NCBI GenBank assembly: GCA_963839725.1 | Contig: CAWIWT010000043.1 | Span: forward strand, 21,833-85,832 | Origin: Kumtagia sp963839725 | Lineage (GTDB): Bacteria > Pseudomonadota > Alphaproteobacteria > Rhizobiales > Rhizobiaceae | Direction: 5' to 3' | Length of the DNA stretch: 64,000 nt | In this document: one piece after another, positions 1 to 8,179 of the stretch | Layout of the letters: each line of letters starts with the position of its first letter | Position numbering within the stretch: the stretch's first letter is position 1 | The notes under the pieces: model-generated | Databases searched by the model: none | What the model was told of the DNA's origin: nothing | Seen by the model: only the letters and a program-made list of their open reading frames with translations | Position numbers and translations under genes: made by a program

Positions 1-157
1 CTTACTAGGCGCGGGCTCATCCATTGAGAACAAAATATATTTGGCATGCAAGGTCCGGCACGGATCGGTGCTATGGTGGCTCATCGTCCATAAATTCCAC
101 GGGAAACGACGACTGAGGGCGAAGAACACGCTCTGCCCAACGGGATAGGAGCGTTCC

Positions 158-466
158 ATGCCAATCACCACCCTTTCTGCCGAATACGGCATATACAGGC
201 CCGAAGACCTCGCGTTTCTCAAGAGCATATTTGACGAGGTTCAACGGTCGCAAAAACTTCTGGAACCGTGGCAGGGAACAGCGCTGGCCCGCCAGATTCT
301 CTACGCTTACAGGACAGGCGTCAGGGATCGCGACCTGTTGCTGAGGACGCTGAACGGCAACTACACAAAGCCTCGTCGCACTATCGCTCGCGCGCAGTTG
401 CACAAGTCCAGGCATTTTCAGTTTCCCGAAGGCGAGGCTGGGATCATCAATAGCAGCCAAATGTGA
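158..466 (+). CDS. Small conserved rhizobial-type hypothetical protein
   Basis: This 102-residue protein has an AGGAG ribosome site 6 bases before its ATG. Residues from about 12 to 67 carry a pattern of aromatic-x-P-x-DLA, FDE, LA-x-x-IL, and G-x-x-D-x-x-LL. I associate that pattern with a widespread family of short soluble rhizobial proteins of unknown function. The part after about residue 70 is basic and low in pattern, so the C-terminus may be altered. A decayed ORF near 50.56 kb has the same pattern and looks like a relic of the same family. No function can be assigned. A longer ORF on the opposite strand (71-502) was judged a shadow. Confidence 0.55.
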   Translation: MPITTLSAEYGIYRPEDLAFLKSIFDEVQRSQKLLEPWQGTALARQILYAYRTGVRDRDLLLRTLNGNYTKPRRTIARAQLHKSRHFQFPEGEAGIINSSQM

Positions 467-642
467 GGCTCGCCGGACTCCGCCTCGAAGCCGGGTGCAC
501 AACGAACCTTGGCCGATCGTGGCATGTAAAGCTGGTGGAATTCAGTGGTGGAGCGCGCAAATAACGTAGCGGGCGAGAACAGGTGTCAGTCTGTTTTCGA
601 ACCTGCGTCACGTCAGCAAATTCGAAGATATGAGGTATAACA

Positions 643-999
643 GTGACGAGAACAGCGTTTGTCGGAGGCTTTCTCTGTTCCTTGTTTCTCAGTACAGCTG
701 TTGTCCGCTCTGAAACAAGCCACGAGTGCTATCAGCGAAATGCAGCTGAATACGGACGAAAGACATGCCTTGCGCCTGACCAGCTGGTTGAGACTGTTTT
801 TTCCGCTTGCGCAGAATTGAAGGCATTCAACGACGATGCAATTCGTGCACGGCGACGCGCCGAGTACAAGTACCTCAGCTACGAAAAAACGCCCCAAATA
901 GTCGAGCAGGTGGAGAGCAAAGTTCGGGCCGAGTATGTGCGCGATATCCAGCGCTGGATTGTTGAATCCAGAATTGCCGCATCTATGTGTTTGAACTGA
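643..999 (+). CDS. Secreted hypothetical protein with signal peptide
   Basis: The 118-residue product starts at a GTG and opens with a short basic N-terminus and a hydrophobic stretch (about residues 5-22) ending near VRSE, which looks like a Sec signal peptide. The mature part holds four Cys (near residues 29, 42, 55 and 116) and is rich in charged helices, suggesting a small periplasmic disulfide-bonded protein. I do not recognise a family. It stands alone on the plus strand between unrelated small genes. Confidence 0.5.
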   Translation: MTRTAFVGGFLCSLFLSTAVVRSETSHECYQRNAAEYGRKTCLAPDQLVETVFSACAELKAFNDDAIRARRRAEYKYLSYEKTPQIVEQVESKVRAEYVRDIQRWIVESRIAASMCLN

Positions 1000-1212
1000 C
1001 CACACCTTTTTGCCGGGAACGAAGGCAAGATCTGCGCGATAGGAGGGTGCCGGCTCCTAAAAGCAGAACGCTCGTGACGAGGTAGAACGCCGACCACAGA
1101 CGACTGTCCCGGCGGGAGCCGTGACCGAGGCCGGGATATTTCGATGGCAACGCTATGTGACGCCTATGTCTTAGGTTCGCAAGAACCTTCGAGAGCCAAC
1201 AAGCGAATTCAG

Positions 1213-1326
1213 TCAATATGTGATGCTGTTCAGAACCAGGTAGAGGATGCTGCCGGTGACCACGAAAAGCAGAAGCATCAGGAGCCAGGCGGTCGGCTCT
1301 GTTGATAGGCGATCGAGATATCTCAT
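1213..1326 (-). CDS. Very small single-span membrane protein (37 aa)
   Basis: Reading the minus strand gives a 37-residue ORF from ATG at 1326 to TGA at 1213. It has a charged N-terminus (MRYLDRLSTEP) followed by one hydrophobic helix (about residues 14-32, LLMLLLFVVTG inside it). A GAGGA ribosome site lies 7 bases upstream of the ATG. It is the last of three small genes that follow groEL on the same strand. The function is unknown. The plus-strand ORFs over this stretch have no comparable start signal. Confidence 0.5.
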   Translation of the reverse strand: MRYLDRLSTEPTAWLLMLLLFVVTGSILYLVLNSITY

Positions 1327-1386
1327 GGGTAAGTCCTCTTCATCGCAGAAAGGAACGCAGATGAGCCGCTGCCTTGGAGCAGCCGC

Positions 1387-1542
1387 TTATTCTCTGCCTT
1401 CTGACGGTCGCGGGCCGCGCGCCGCCTCGGTATCCGATTGCCGATGCATTTCAGCCGTAGCCTTTCGGATCTGTTCAAAGCGGTTGTCTTCGACGTCCTT
1501 AGCCGAAGGCTGAATTTCGGCTTTCTTCCCATAATTGATCAT
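1387..1542 (-). CDS. Small hydrophilic hypothetical protein (51 aa)
   Basis: A 51-residue ORF runs from ATG at 1542 to TAA at 1387. An AAGGAG ribosome site lies 7 bases before the start; a second ATG four bases upstream is in another frame and hits a stop quickly. The product is very hydrophilic, rich in E, R, K and Q, begins MINYGKKAEIQ and has no hydrophobic segment. It sits between the 130-residue membrane protein and the 37-residue membrane peptide on the same strand. The function is unknown. Confidence 0.5.
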   Translation of the reverse strand: MINYGKKAEIQPSAKDVEDNRFEQIRKATAEMHRQSDTEAARGPRPSEGRE

Positions 1543-1592
1543 TCATGTGCTCCTTGTTGTGAACCAATGAATCATGAGGAATGCCATCGGCA

Positions 1593-1985
1593 TCAGGTGG
1601 CCAAGGCAACCGCGCAGCTCTCGGCCGCGTTCGTATCAGAGGATTTCTGCCCTGGCATGGTCGCCCAGCCGCCTGCCTCGATGAACTGGCGCTTCTTGTA
1701 GCTATCGGCCAGAGCCAGGAATTCGACGCGTTTAGCCGCGGCGTCAGGAGCCGTATTGAAGCGGTCGACGCAGATCAAAGACGCAAGTTCGCTATGCGCT
1801 GTCTTTCCAGCGGCTGCGGCAATATTGCTCGAAGTGCCCCCGGTGACCCAGCCGCCCCAGCTGAACCCGACAAACATTGTGGCTGCTGCTGTGCCAACGC
1901 AGGCCCAGATGAGCAGGGACTTTGTTGGCTGATAGTTTTCCCATCGTCTCGACAGAGACGGCTTGCTGCTCGCTTGAACGGTCAT
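1593..1985 (-). CDS. Hypothetical membrane-anchored protein downstream of groEL
   Basis: The 130-residue product has a polar N-terminus, one clear transmembrane helix (about residues 24-48, containing SLLIWACVGTAAATMFVGF) and an Ala-rich domain with two Cys (near residues 72 and 123) that would lie outside the cytoplasm. An AGGAAGGA ribosome site precedes the ATG. It begins 59 bases after the groEL stop codon on the same strand, so it could be read from the groESL transcript. I do not recognise a named domain. Confidence 0.55.
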   Translation of the reverse strand: MTVQASSKPSLSRRWENYQPTKSLLIWACVGTAAATMFVGFSWGGWVTGGTSSNIAAAAGKTAHSELASLICVDRFNTAPDAAAKRVEFLALADSYKKRQFIEAGGWATMPGQKSSDTNAAESCAVALAT

Positions 1986-2044
1986 TGCAATAGTCCTTCC
2001 TGGTTGATGCCGGGATCGGCAATGCGTTTTGTTGGTGGAGAGGC

Positions 2045-3679
2045 TCAGTAGCCCATTCCGCCCATACCTCCTGCGCCGCCTGTAGCGGGCGCATCCTTCT
2101 GCGGGATTTCCGCGATCATTGCTTCGGCGGTGATCAGGAGCGCCGCGATGGAGCCGGCGTCCTGGAGCGCCGCGCGAACGACTTTGGCGGGATCGACGAT
2201 GCCGGCCTTGATCATGTCGACATAAGTTTCGGTCTGGGCGTCGAAGCCCTGATTAACATCCTTGCCGCCGATCAATTTGCCGACGACGATGGAGCCCTCA
2301 ACGCCGGAGTTCTCGACGATCTGACGGATGGGGGCTTCGAGCGCTCTCATGACGATCGAAATACCCGCCGTGACGTCCGCGTTTGCTCCAGTAAGCGCTG
2401 TCAAAGCTGCCTTGGCGCGAAGAAGCGCCACACCTCCACCGGGAACGATACCTTCCTCAACCGCCGCACGGGTGGCGTTCAGGGCATCGTCGATGCGATC
2501 CTTCTTTTCTTTGACTTCGGTCTCGGTTGCACCGCCGACGCGGATAACCGCAACGCCGCCTGCTAGCTTGGCGAGACGCTCCTGCAGCTTCTCCTTGTCG
2601 TAGTCCGAGGTGGTCTCCTCGATCTGCGCCTTGATCTGAGCGACACGCGCTTGGATGGTCGCCTTGTCGCCCGAACCATCGATGATGGTGGTCGTGTCCT
2701 TCTCGATGACGATGCGCTTTGCGCGTCCAAGCATGTCGATGGTCACGTTTTCGAGCTTGATGCCGAGATCCTCGGAAATGAGCTGTCCGGCTGACAGGAT
2801 GGCGATGTCTTCAAGCATTGCCTTACGGCGGTCGCCGAAGCCCGGCGCCTTGACGGCTGCCACTTTCAGGCCGCCGCGCAGCTTGTTGACCACAAGAGTG
2901 GCGAGCGCTTCACCTTCGACATCCTCGGAGATGATCGCCAGCGGCTTGCCCGACTGCACCACGGCCTCGAGGATCGGCAGCAGGGCCTGCAGATTGCCGA
3001 GCTTCTTCTCGTGGATGAGGATGTAGGCGTCCTCCAGTTCCACGCGCATTTTTTCGGTGTTGGTGATGAAGTAGGGTGACAGGTAGCCGCGATCGAATTG
3101 CATGCCTTCGACGACTTCGAGCTCAGTTTCGGCGGTCTTGGCTTCCTCGACGGTGATCACGCCTTCATTGCCGACCTTCTTCATGGCCTTGGCGATCATC
3201 TCGCCGACCGAAGCGTCGCCATTGGCGGCAATCGTGCCAACCTGGGCGATCTCGTCCGACGACTTCACTTTCTTTGCCCGCGCCTGAATGTCCTTGACGA
3301 CCGCAGCCACAGCCAGGTCGATGCCGCGCTTGAGGTCCATCGGGTTCATGCCGGCCGCTACAAATTTTATGCCTTCGCGCAGGATCGAGGCTGCGAGCAC
3401 CGTCGCGGTGGTGGTGCCGTCCCCGGCGAGGTCGTTGGTCTTCGACGCGACCTCGCGCACCATTTGCGCGCCCATATTCTCGAACTTGTCCTCAAGCTCA
3501 ATTTCCTTGGCGACGGTGACGCCGTCCTTGGTGATGCGCGGCGCGCCGTAGGCCTTGTTTAAGATGACATTGCGGCCCTTCGGCCCGAGCGTCACCTTGA
3601 CCGCGTTGTTGAGGATTTCAACGCCGCGAAGCATGTGGTCACGGGCGTCGGTGGAGAACTTGATTTCTTTGGCAGACAT
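2045..3679 (-). CDS. groEL: Chaperonin GroEL (60 kDa)
   Basis: The 544-residue protein matches GroEL along its whole length. It starts AKEIKFSTDARDHMLRG, has the ATP-site stretches VTLGPKGRN and GDGTTTATVLA, and ends in the usual GGAGGMGGMGY tail. With GroES it forms the ATP-driven folding chamber of the cytoplasm. It lies 49 bases downstream of groES on the same strand, and the pair is preceded by a CIRCE operator, so repression by HrcA is expected. Rhizobia often carry several groESL copies, and whether this is the housekeeping or a specialised copy cannot be told from this window. Confidence 0.97.
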   Translation of the reverse strand: MSAKEIKFSTDARDHMLRGVEILNNAVKVTLGPKGRNVILNKAYGAPRITKDGVTVAKEIELEDKFENMGAQMVREVASKTNDLAGDGTTTATVLAASILREGIKFVAAGMNPMDLKRGIDLAVAAVVKDIQARAKKVKSSDEIAQVGTIAANGDASVGEMIAKAMKKVGNEGVITVEEAKTAETELEVVEGMQFDRGYLSPYFITNTEKMRVELEDAYILIHEKKLGNLQALLPILEAVVQSGKPLAIISEDVEGEALATLVVNKLRGGLKVAAVKAPGFGDRRKAMLEDIAILSAGQLISEDLGIKLENVTIDMLGRAKRIVIEKDTTTIIDGSGDKATIQARVAQIKAQIEETTSDYDKEKLQERLAKLAGGVAVIRVGGATETEVKEKKDRIDDALNATRAAVEEGIVPGGGVALLRAKAALTALTGANADVTAGISIVMRALEAPIRQIVENSGVEGSIVVGKLIGGKDVNQGFDAQTETYVDMIKAGIVDPAKVVRAALQDAGSIAALLITAEAMIAEIPQKDAPATGGAGGMGGMGY

Positions 3680-3728
3680 GATTTTCGTCCAGTTCGGTCT
3701 TGAGATCGGGGAGGTTCGAGCCGTCGGG

Positions 3729-4043
3729 TCAGGCGGCTTTCTTGGCCGCTTGGGGCCTTTCGACGATGCCCAAGATGTCGGCCTCCTTCATGATTAGAAG
3801 GTCTTCGCCATTGAGCTTCACTTCGGCGCCGGACCATTTGCCGAACAGGATGAGGTCGCCGGCCTTGACGTCGAGCGGGATCAGCTTGCCGCTTTCATCG
3901 CGTGCACCGGGGCCTACGGCGATCACCTCGCCTTCCTGCGGCTTTTCCTTCGCTGTGTCGGGAATGATTATCCCGCCTTTGGACTTCAAATCGCCTTCCG
4001 CGCGTCGGATGACGACGCGGTCGTGAAGAGGCCGGAATTTCAT
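3729..4043 (-). CDS. groES: Co-chaperonin GroES (10 kDa)
   Basis: The start is placed at the ATG giving MKFRPLHDRVVIRR, the conserved GroES N-terminus. This makes a 104-residue protein of normal length; the ORF is open 27 codons further upstream, but that extension overlaps the CIRCE element. The mobile-loop region (GGIIIPDTAKEKPQEG) and the roof-forming part are both present. GroES caps the GroEL ring. The gene leads the groES-groEL operon. Confidence 0.96.
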   Translation of the reverse strand: MKFRPLHDRVVIRRAEGDLKSKGGIIIPDTAKEKPQEGEVIAVGPGARDESGKLIPLDVKAGDLILFGKWSGAEVKLNGEDLLIMKEADILGIVERPQAAKKAA

Positions 4044-4097
4044 TGGGTTCTTTCTGCGGCCGGCGCATAGGGCGGCCACACCACCTGTGTACACCCG

Positions 4098-4124
4098 TTG
4101 GCACTCGAATGATAGGAGTGCCAA
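4098..4124 (-). promoter_or_regulatory. CIRCE heat-shock operator
   Basis: A perfect 9-bp inverted repeat, TTGGCACTC-N9-GAGTGCCAA, lies 54 bases upstream of the groES start. It matches the CIRCE consensus TTAGCACTC-N9-GAGTGCTAA except for one symmetric change in each arm. CIRCE is bound by the repressor HrcA, so this groESL operon is expected to be derepressed on heat shock. Confidence 0.93.
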
Positions 4125-4127
4125 AAG

Positions 4128-4155
4128 ATATTTATCTCTACAAAAAAATATTCAA
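4128..4155 (-). promoter_or_regulatory. Candidate groESL promoter
   Basis: Just upstream of CIRCE the minus strand has TTGAAT (4155-4150) and an A/T-rich TAAATA or AAATAT (about 4134-4128), separated by 15-16 bases. The position, immediately before the operator, is where CIRCE-controlled promoters usually lie. The match to any single sigma factor is imperfect, so this is a positional inference. Confidence 0.35.
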
Positions 4156-4762
4156 AAGGTATGATATCGTTTGATAGTGATAAAAAGCCTGATCAATATT
4201 ACGGACGCTGAAAAATTGATTTCTTGTGCTGCAAGTCACCATTTGCTATTTTGTATCAGTATATTTGGCATAGAAATGAGAAGGAGCACATTTCTGGCCA
4301 AAAGCAGAGAAATTATTACGGGAAGGGCCGAACCGTGCTTTCTTGAGACACAGCATAAGAGAGGCGACGGTCGAGTATCAGACCGAGGCGAAGGTAAGGG
4401 CCCTAAAACGGGTTGCGGGAGTTGCGAGGCAGAGCGCGCCGCCGAGGCATGGATGCCTGTGGAACCCAAAAAGAAGCGGGTGTCGCGCACCAGTTGGGAG
4501 CAGAGGCTCTCTGCACCGCCTACGTAAGATGATCCGGTCCGTCTGAAGTGGATGTAGGCCTGGGTCGCGTCAAACGAGGGTCAGCCTAGACGTTCGTCGC
4601 GCTCAGCTGCTCAAATCTGTACGCTGGTTCATCGAAAGATCGAAAACTTCGTAAGTCCACACGCGGAATGACCTCAGCACATTGGCCCGAATGAATTGAT
4701 GAGCGGGATATCAGCTTCGGTTCGGGAAAAGTCAGCGCCAACGTTGAACATACCTCAAGCTG
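4156..4762. other. Intergenic stretch without a recognisable gene
   Basis: About 600 bases between the groESL promoter and the next gene. The first part is A/T-rich compared with the neighbours. ORFs of 118 codons (4171-4527, plus) and 84 codons (4236-4490, minus) exist, but neither has a convincing ribosome site or a familiar sequence, and they overlap each other. Confidence 0.4.
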
Positions 4763-5065
4763 TTAGAACCGCGTAGCGAACGTCTGTTGCAGGGTCGCGG
4801 CCTTGCGTCTCTTCGCATTGTGCGCGTTCAGAATTATCATTCTGGCAGTTGCATCTGTTTTGCTTAGCCCGGCCATGGGTCGGCTTCCCATATCTGCCGG
4901 TGCCCCGGTGAAGACATGATAGACCGTCCATGAGCCGTCCGGCTCTATGCGCCGGCCGTAGTGATGATTCATATCGCAGCAATCTAAAGCTCCGCCTTCA
5001 TTCTCCCAAATGCTGATATCAACGGCATCGCGATTTTCGCGGCATTTGTGGTTGTTGTCGTTCAT
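4763..5065 (-). CDS. Conserved hypothetical protein of rhizobial type
   Basis: This 100-residue hydrophilic protein begins MNDNNHKCRENRDAVDISIW and has three Cys in its first 30 residues (KCREN and DCCDMNHHYG), which could bind a metal. The middle (SWTVYHVFTGAPADMG) followed by a helical segment (SKTDATARMIILNAHN) is reminiscent of short conserved proteins in Mesorhizobium. No signal peptide or membrane segment is visible. The function is unknown. Confidence 0.6.
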   Translation of the reverse strand: MNDNNHKCRENRDAVDISIWENEGGALDCCDMNHHYGRRIEPDGSWTVYHVFTGAPADMGSRPMAGLSKTDATARMIILNAHNAKRRKAATLQQTFATRF

Positions 5066-5338
5066 GGCGGCGTACCTTTTGGACGGGATAGTCGAAACAG
5101 CTATGCAGCAGAGTTGGACTGACGCCGGCGAAGCTCGCTCTAGAAGCGCGACCCCATGGACGGTTGGCCGTCAGTCATGAGTGACGTCTGGAATTACCAG
5201 GTGATGCCGAAAAGCGCTGCGGTTGGCGAAAGATATCTGAGGAGGTGGGCGATGGATCGAAGTGAGAGCCTTCAAGACTTCCTCGACACCGCTTTTGTCG
5301 CTTCCGACCGGTTCGCGGACGACATCCGGTCGAAGCGT

Positions 5339-6421
5339 TCATCGCTCGATCACGAGATCGCTCAATGGTTTCGAACAGCAAGGAAGGAAGAAGCCGGCAT
5401 CAATCTCCCGTTGCCTGATACCGCCATCGTGTTTCATGTCGACGGCACCGCTCACCAGCTTGGATTTGCACGTTCCACAGATTCCGTTGGCACAGGACGA
5501 AGGAACTCTGACGCCGGACCTCTTGGCACAGGACAGCACGGTTTGGTCGGCCCGTACGTCGATGGATTTCCCTTGCTTGGAGAACTCCACGCTGAAGGAT
5601 TTCGCTACATTGACCTCGGCAAAGGGAGCGGCAATCGCGCCGACCACGCCGGAGTCGAAGCTCTCCTCCCAATAGTCGCCGTCGGGAACACCCAGCTGGG
5701 CACTGAGTTTTCTGACCGCCAACATGAATGGCGCTGGGCCGCAGCACATAACGACGCGCTCGGCGATGTCCGGCACGGCCAAAGATAGGAACTCCCGCGA
5801 AATCCTGCCCGAAAGTCCCGGCCAGCACCTCTCCGACCCGATATCCTCCGGTAGGAGGTGCAACCTGAAGCCCTTGAGACGGTTCGCCAAATTCGCCAAC
5901 TCGTGGCGGAAAATCAGGTCCCGCGGGCTTCTTCCGGCATGCAGGAAGACAACGTCCACGGGCTCGGCGGCATCCGCCAACTCACGGGCCATCGACATCA
6001 CCGGTGTGATGCCCGAACCTCCGGAAAGGAGGAGGTACTTCTTGGCGACAGGCCTCACGAACTTGCCGAGCGGGCCGGACGCTCGCACCTTCATATCCGA
6101 CTTCAGATTGTCGTGGAGCCAATTCGAGACCTTGCCGCCCGGAACCCGCTTGACTGTAATCGTGATGGCATTGGCTCGAAGCGGCGAGGACGAAACGCTG
6201 TAACAGCGGCCGTCCTCTTCGTTGTCGATTCCGAGTTCGAACATGAAATACTGGCCCGCGCTGAACGCGAACTTCTTCCGGTTGGGGGACACGAAGGTAA
6301 AACTCTTCACGTCGTGTGTCTCGTCGTGGACATCGACGCAGAGAAGAGTGTCGTCGATTTCGGGATTCCAGAGATCGTTGGCAGCCGGCTGCCCGGGTTC
6401 GATCAGCAACTCAGTAGCCAT
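5339..6421 (-). CDS. Flavin/2Fe-2S reductase of a Rieske oxygenase system
   Basis: The start is set at the ATG giving MATELLIEPGQPAAND (360 aa); the longer frame upstream is the previous gene read in another phase. Domains in order: a ferredoxin-reductase FAD domain with GRCYSVSSSP, an NAD-binding domain with LSGGSGITPVMSMAREL and CCGPAPFM, and a C-terminal plant-type 2Fe-2S ferredoxin with SCANGICGTC and a fourth ligand in LPCC. It should pass electrons from NAD(P)H to a Rieske oxygenase, as in glycine betaine, carnitine or stachydrine demethylases (GbcB-like). The start overlaps the stop of the oxygenase gene by 11 bases, so the two were translationally coupled, but that partner is now only a fragment. 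Confidence 0.88.
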   Translation of the reverse strand: MATELLIEPGQPAANDLWNPEIDDTLLCVDVHDETHDVKSFTFVSPNRKKFAFSAGQYFMFELGIDNEEDGRCYSVSSSPLRANAITITVKRVPGGKVSNWLHDNLKSDMKVRASGPLGKFVRPVAKKYLLLSGGSGITPVMSMARELADAAEPVDVVFLHAGRSPRDLIFRHELANLANRLKGFRLHLLPEDIGSERCWPGLSGRISREFLSLAVPDIAERVVMCCGPAPFMLAVRKLSAQLGVPDGDYWEESFDSGVVGAIAAPFAEVNVAKSFSVEFSKQGKSIDVRADQTVLSCAKRSGVRVPSSCANGICGTCKSKLVSGAVDMKHDGGIRQREIDAGFFLPCCSKPLSDLVIER

Positions 6422-6857
6422 GGGCGCGCATCCTTTCGATGTACCAAGTAGCGAAGTCGTCGAGCGCGCCTTCGCTGAACTTCGAGTAGAGGCCAGGTTC
6501 GTAAACGGGGTCTTGGATACCAGCGTGTGAACGGGCCACAAGGTCCGCGTCCTGGTTCGTTGTCTCGATCCAGACATGCGTGAGCTTGTCTAGGACGTAG
6601 TCGACGCCTTCGACCGCATCCTTGTGGACGATCCATTTGGTGCGAACGAGCGTTCTGTCGGCGGCCAGCGGGATAACGATCGAAGTCACGGCGTGGTCGC
6701 CCATGAAGTGGTTCCACGAATTGTGGCCCCAAAGATGCATGTCACCGAGGTCTTTGCGGGTCATTTGGCCAAGAAGCTTCGACGAAGCCGCGGTGGCGTC
6801 TTCCGTTTGCAATTCGCCTTCGCCCGCGAGGATCAGGCGCTGACTGCGGAAAGCTTA
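6411..6857 (-). pseudogene. C-terminal fragment of a Rieske-type oxygenase (GbcA-like)
   Basis: The frame is open from a TAA near 6857 and encodes about 148 residues matching only the last third of a Rieske non-heme iron oxygenase alpha subunit. The stretch includes GHNSWNHFMGDHAVT, ADRTLVRTKWIVHKDA and the end DDFATWYIERMRAHGY. The Rieske 2Fe-2S domain and the iron-binding His residues that should precede it are missing; full-length proteins are about 400 residues. The fragment directly precedes and overlaps its reductase, so this is the remnant of a two-gene demethylating oxygenase operon cut by a rearrangement near 6.86 kb. An internal TTG at 6812 could still start a 133-residue product. 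Confidence 0.75.
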
Positions 6858-6888
6858 CGCCTTCATGCTCGATGGCGGAACCTTTCGA

Positions 6889-7149
6889 TCACCTTGGCGT
6901 CGTCAATGGCGCGCTCGGAAATGCAAGTTTCTCGGCTGCTTCGGCAATGGTGATGGCCGGAGTAAAAGTTTCATTTGCAACTTTTACATCTGGTTCGGAG
7001 ATCGGCTTTCCGCGTTTCAGATTCGCCAGCTTCGCCCCGGCAAATGCCAATTGCTCGCGGCTCCTGTGCCGCCGACGCATGTTCAGCGCGATCACCGTGT
7101 CGATTGGATCGATGCCGGGAGGTGCGAAGGTCACGGGCTCTGTGCACAC
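6889..7149 (-). pseudogene. Relic of a ParB/plasmid-type DNA-binding protein
   Basis: The ORF of 86 codons contains ALNMRRRHRSREQLAFAGAKLANLKRG followed by a spacer and ITIAEAAEKLAF. This resembles the segment 'LNLHRRHLTxSQRAMxAAKLAxLxxG...EAAxxLNVS' found C-terminal to the ParB nuclease domain in plasmid and phage-associated proteins. Both flanks are missing: the sequence before the segment is the repeat-rich stretch at 7.18-7.37 kb, and the protein stops just after. It is therefore called a fragment. The family call rests on remembered patterns only. Confidence 0.4.
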
Positions 7150-7184
7150 GGTCGGGAATGCGTTTGGCCCGGCCTGGCGGCCTG

Positions 7185-7366
7185 GACGATTTGCCTGGAC
7201 GATCTGCCTGGCGCCGGTCGGACGATCTACCTGGCGAGGCAGGATGATCTACATGGTGCCGGCCGACCATATGACCGCGTCGATCGACCATGACGAGGCA
7301 GGACGATCCACATGGTGCCGGCCCCGGCGCCGGCAGGACGATCTGCAGGCAGGACGATCTACATAC
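7185..7366. repeat. Degenerate direct-repeat array (GAYGATYTRC-type)
   Basis: Seven copies of a GA[CT]GAT[CT][TC][AG]C core start at 7185, 7198, 7221, 7243, 7302, 7337 and 7353. Most are followed by CTGG, ATGG or AGGC. Two of them (7243 and 7302) share a longer stretch ending in ATGGTGCCGGCC. Spacing is irregular (13, 23, 22, 59, 35 and 16 bases), so this is neither a CRISPR nor a clean tandem repeat. It lies between the ParB-like relic and the ABM relic. Confidence 0.5.
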
Positions 7367-7687
7367 CCGCTACGTTCCCGCCATCATGGGATGGGTTCGC
7401 CTCGTCCGGCGGGTCTAGCCATTCCATGCTGAGGGATTCGAGATTTGGTTCCAGTACGACGGGGACGAACGCGAGGAAATGCGGCGTCTTTCGATGCGCG
7501 TCCAACGACGCCTGATCTTTGAAATCTTCGACAGATGCGAAGGTGTCACTCCCGTCAACATTGACATAGAAATCGAAGCTTACGCATCCGGGTCGAGTTT
7601 GCTGGCCGCAATATGCGCCTTTCCCGCGGCGATAGTTTCCTCCAGCTTTCCGGGCTTTACCTTCACGGTCCACATCATCTTGCGCAT
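7359..7687 (-). pseudogene. Frameshifted antibiotic biosynthesis monooxygenase (ABM) domain protein
   Basis: A good ribosome site (GGAGG) precedes ATG 7687, and the first 35 codons encode MRKMMWTVKVKPGKLEET and then HIAASKLDPDA before a stop at 7580. The sequence continues in a second frame as GCVSFDFYVNVDGSDTF, ASVEDFKDQASLDAH and TPHFLAFVPVVLEP, the classic second half of a small ABM ferredoxin-like monooxygenase. Adding one base near 7585 would restore LDPGCVSFDF. ABM proteins are cofactor-free oxygenases of about 100 residues; this one has a tail of about 25 extra residues. It is either a decayed gene or a sequencing error. Confidence 0.7.
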
Positions 7688-8179
7688 TTGGGTTATCCTC
7701 CGCGACCCTCGCATGAGAAGCTTCGCCCCAGCCCGTGCGAAAGGCAAACCGGTCGACGGGGGGCTGAGGCTCATGCAGGCAGGTCCGCTCTTCGAGCAAA
7801 CCAAGTCGTTGCGGTAGGTAGCCGACCCGAGCGGACCATCGGGCACCAAACGTCAGAATTTCACCACTCTCATGATTGCTGACAATGGCCTTTGGCGTAG
7901 AAATTGGTCCGCTGATCGGATCGGCGGTCGAGGCGCATTGTACGACGGATATGAGGTGCAAGAGGCGGGACTTGAACGTCGGTCAACAATCTCTCATCCG
8001 CGGGTCGGGCCGCATGACCTTGTTTCGTTTGGGGCTGCCTCTGTCTAGGTGCCGAGCGTCAAGGCTCATAGTGGTGACGAGGGCTCCCCGGCATTGTCCC
8101 GCCTCCAGCGCCGCATATCGCGCCGAGGCTGATGTTTGGGTTTTGCGATCTCCTCTGCTGGCTGTCTGTCAAATAGCGG
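7688..8179. other. Intergenic stretch, no gene recognised
   Basis: About 490 bases between the ABM relic and the IS110 remnant. The ORFs here (for example 7876-8229 plus) have no familiar sequence and no convincing start signal. No repeat or hairpin stood out. Confidence 0.35.

Noticed and set aside
5156..5788. A 210-codon plus-strand ORF
   Set aside because: Most of it is antisense to the reductase with its clear domains; the unique first part (MDRSESLQDFLDTAFVASD) is too short to support.
7185..7366. CRISPR array
   Set aside because: Repeats are about 10 bases, degenerate and irregularly spaced, and no cas genes are near.
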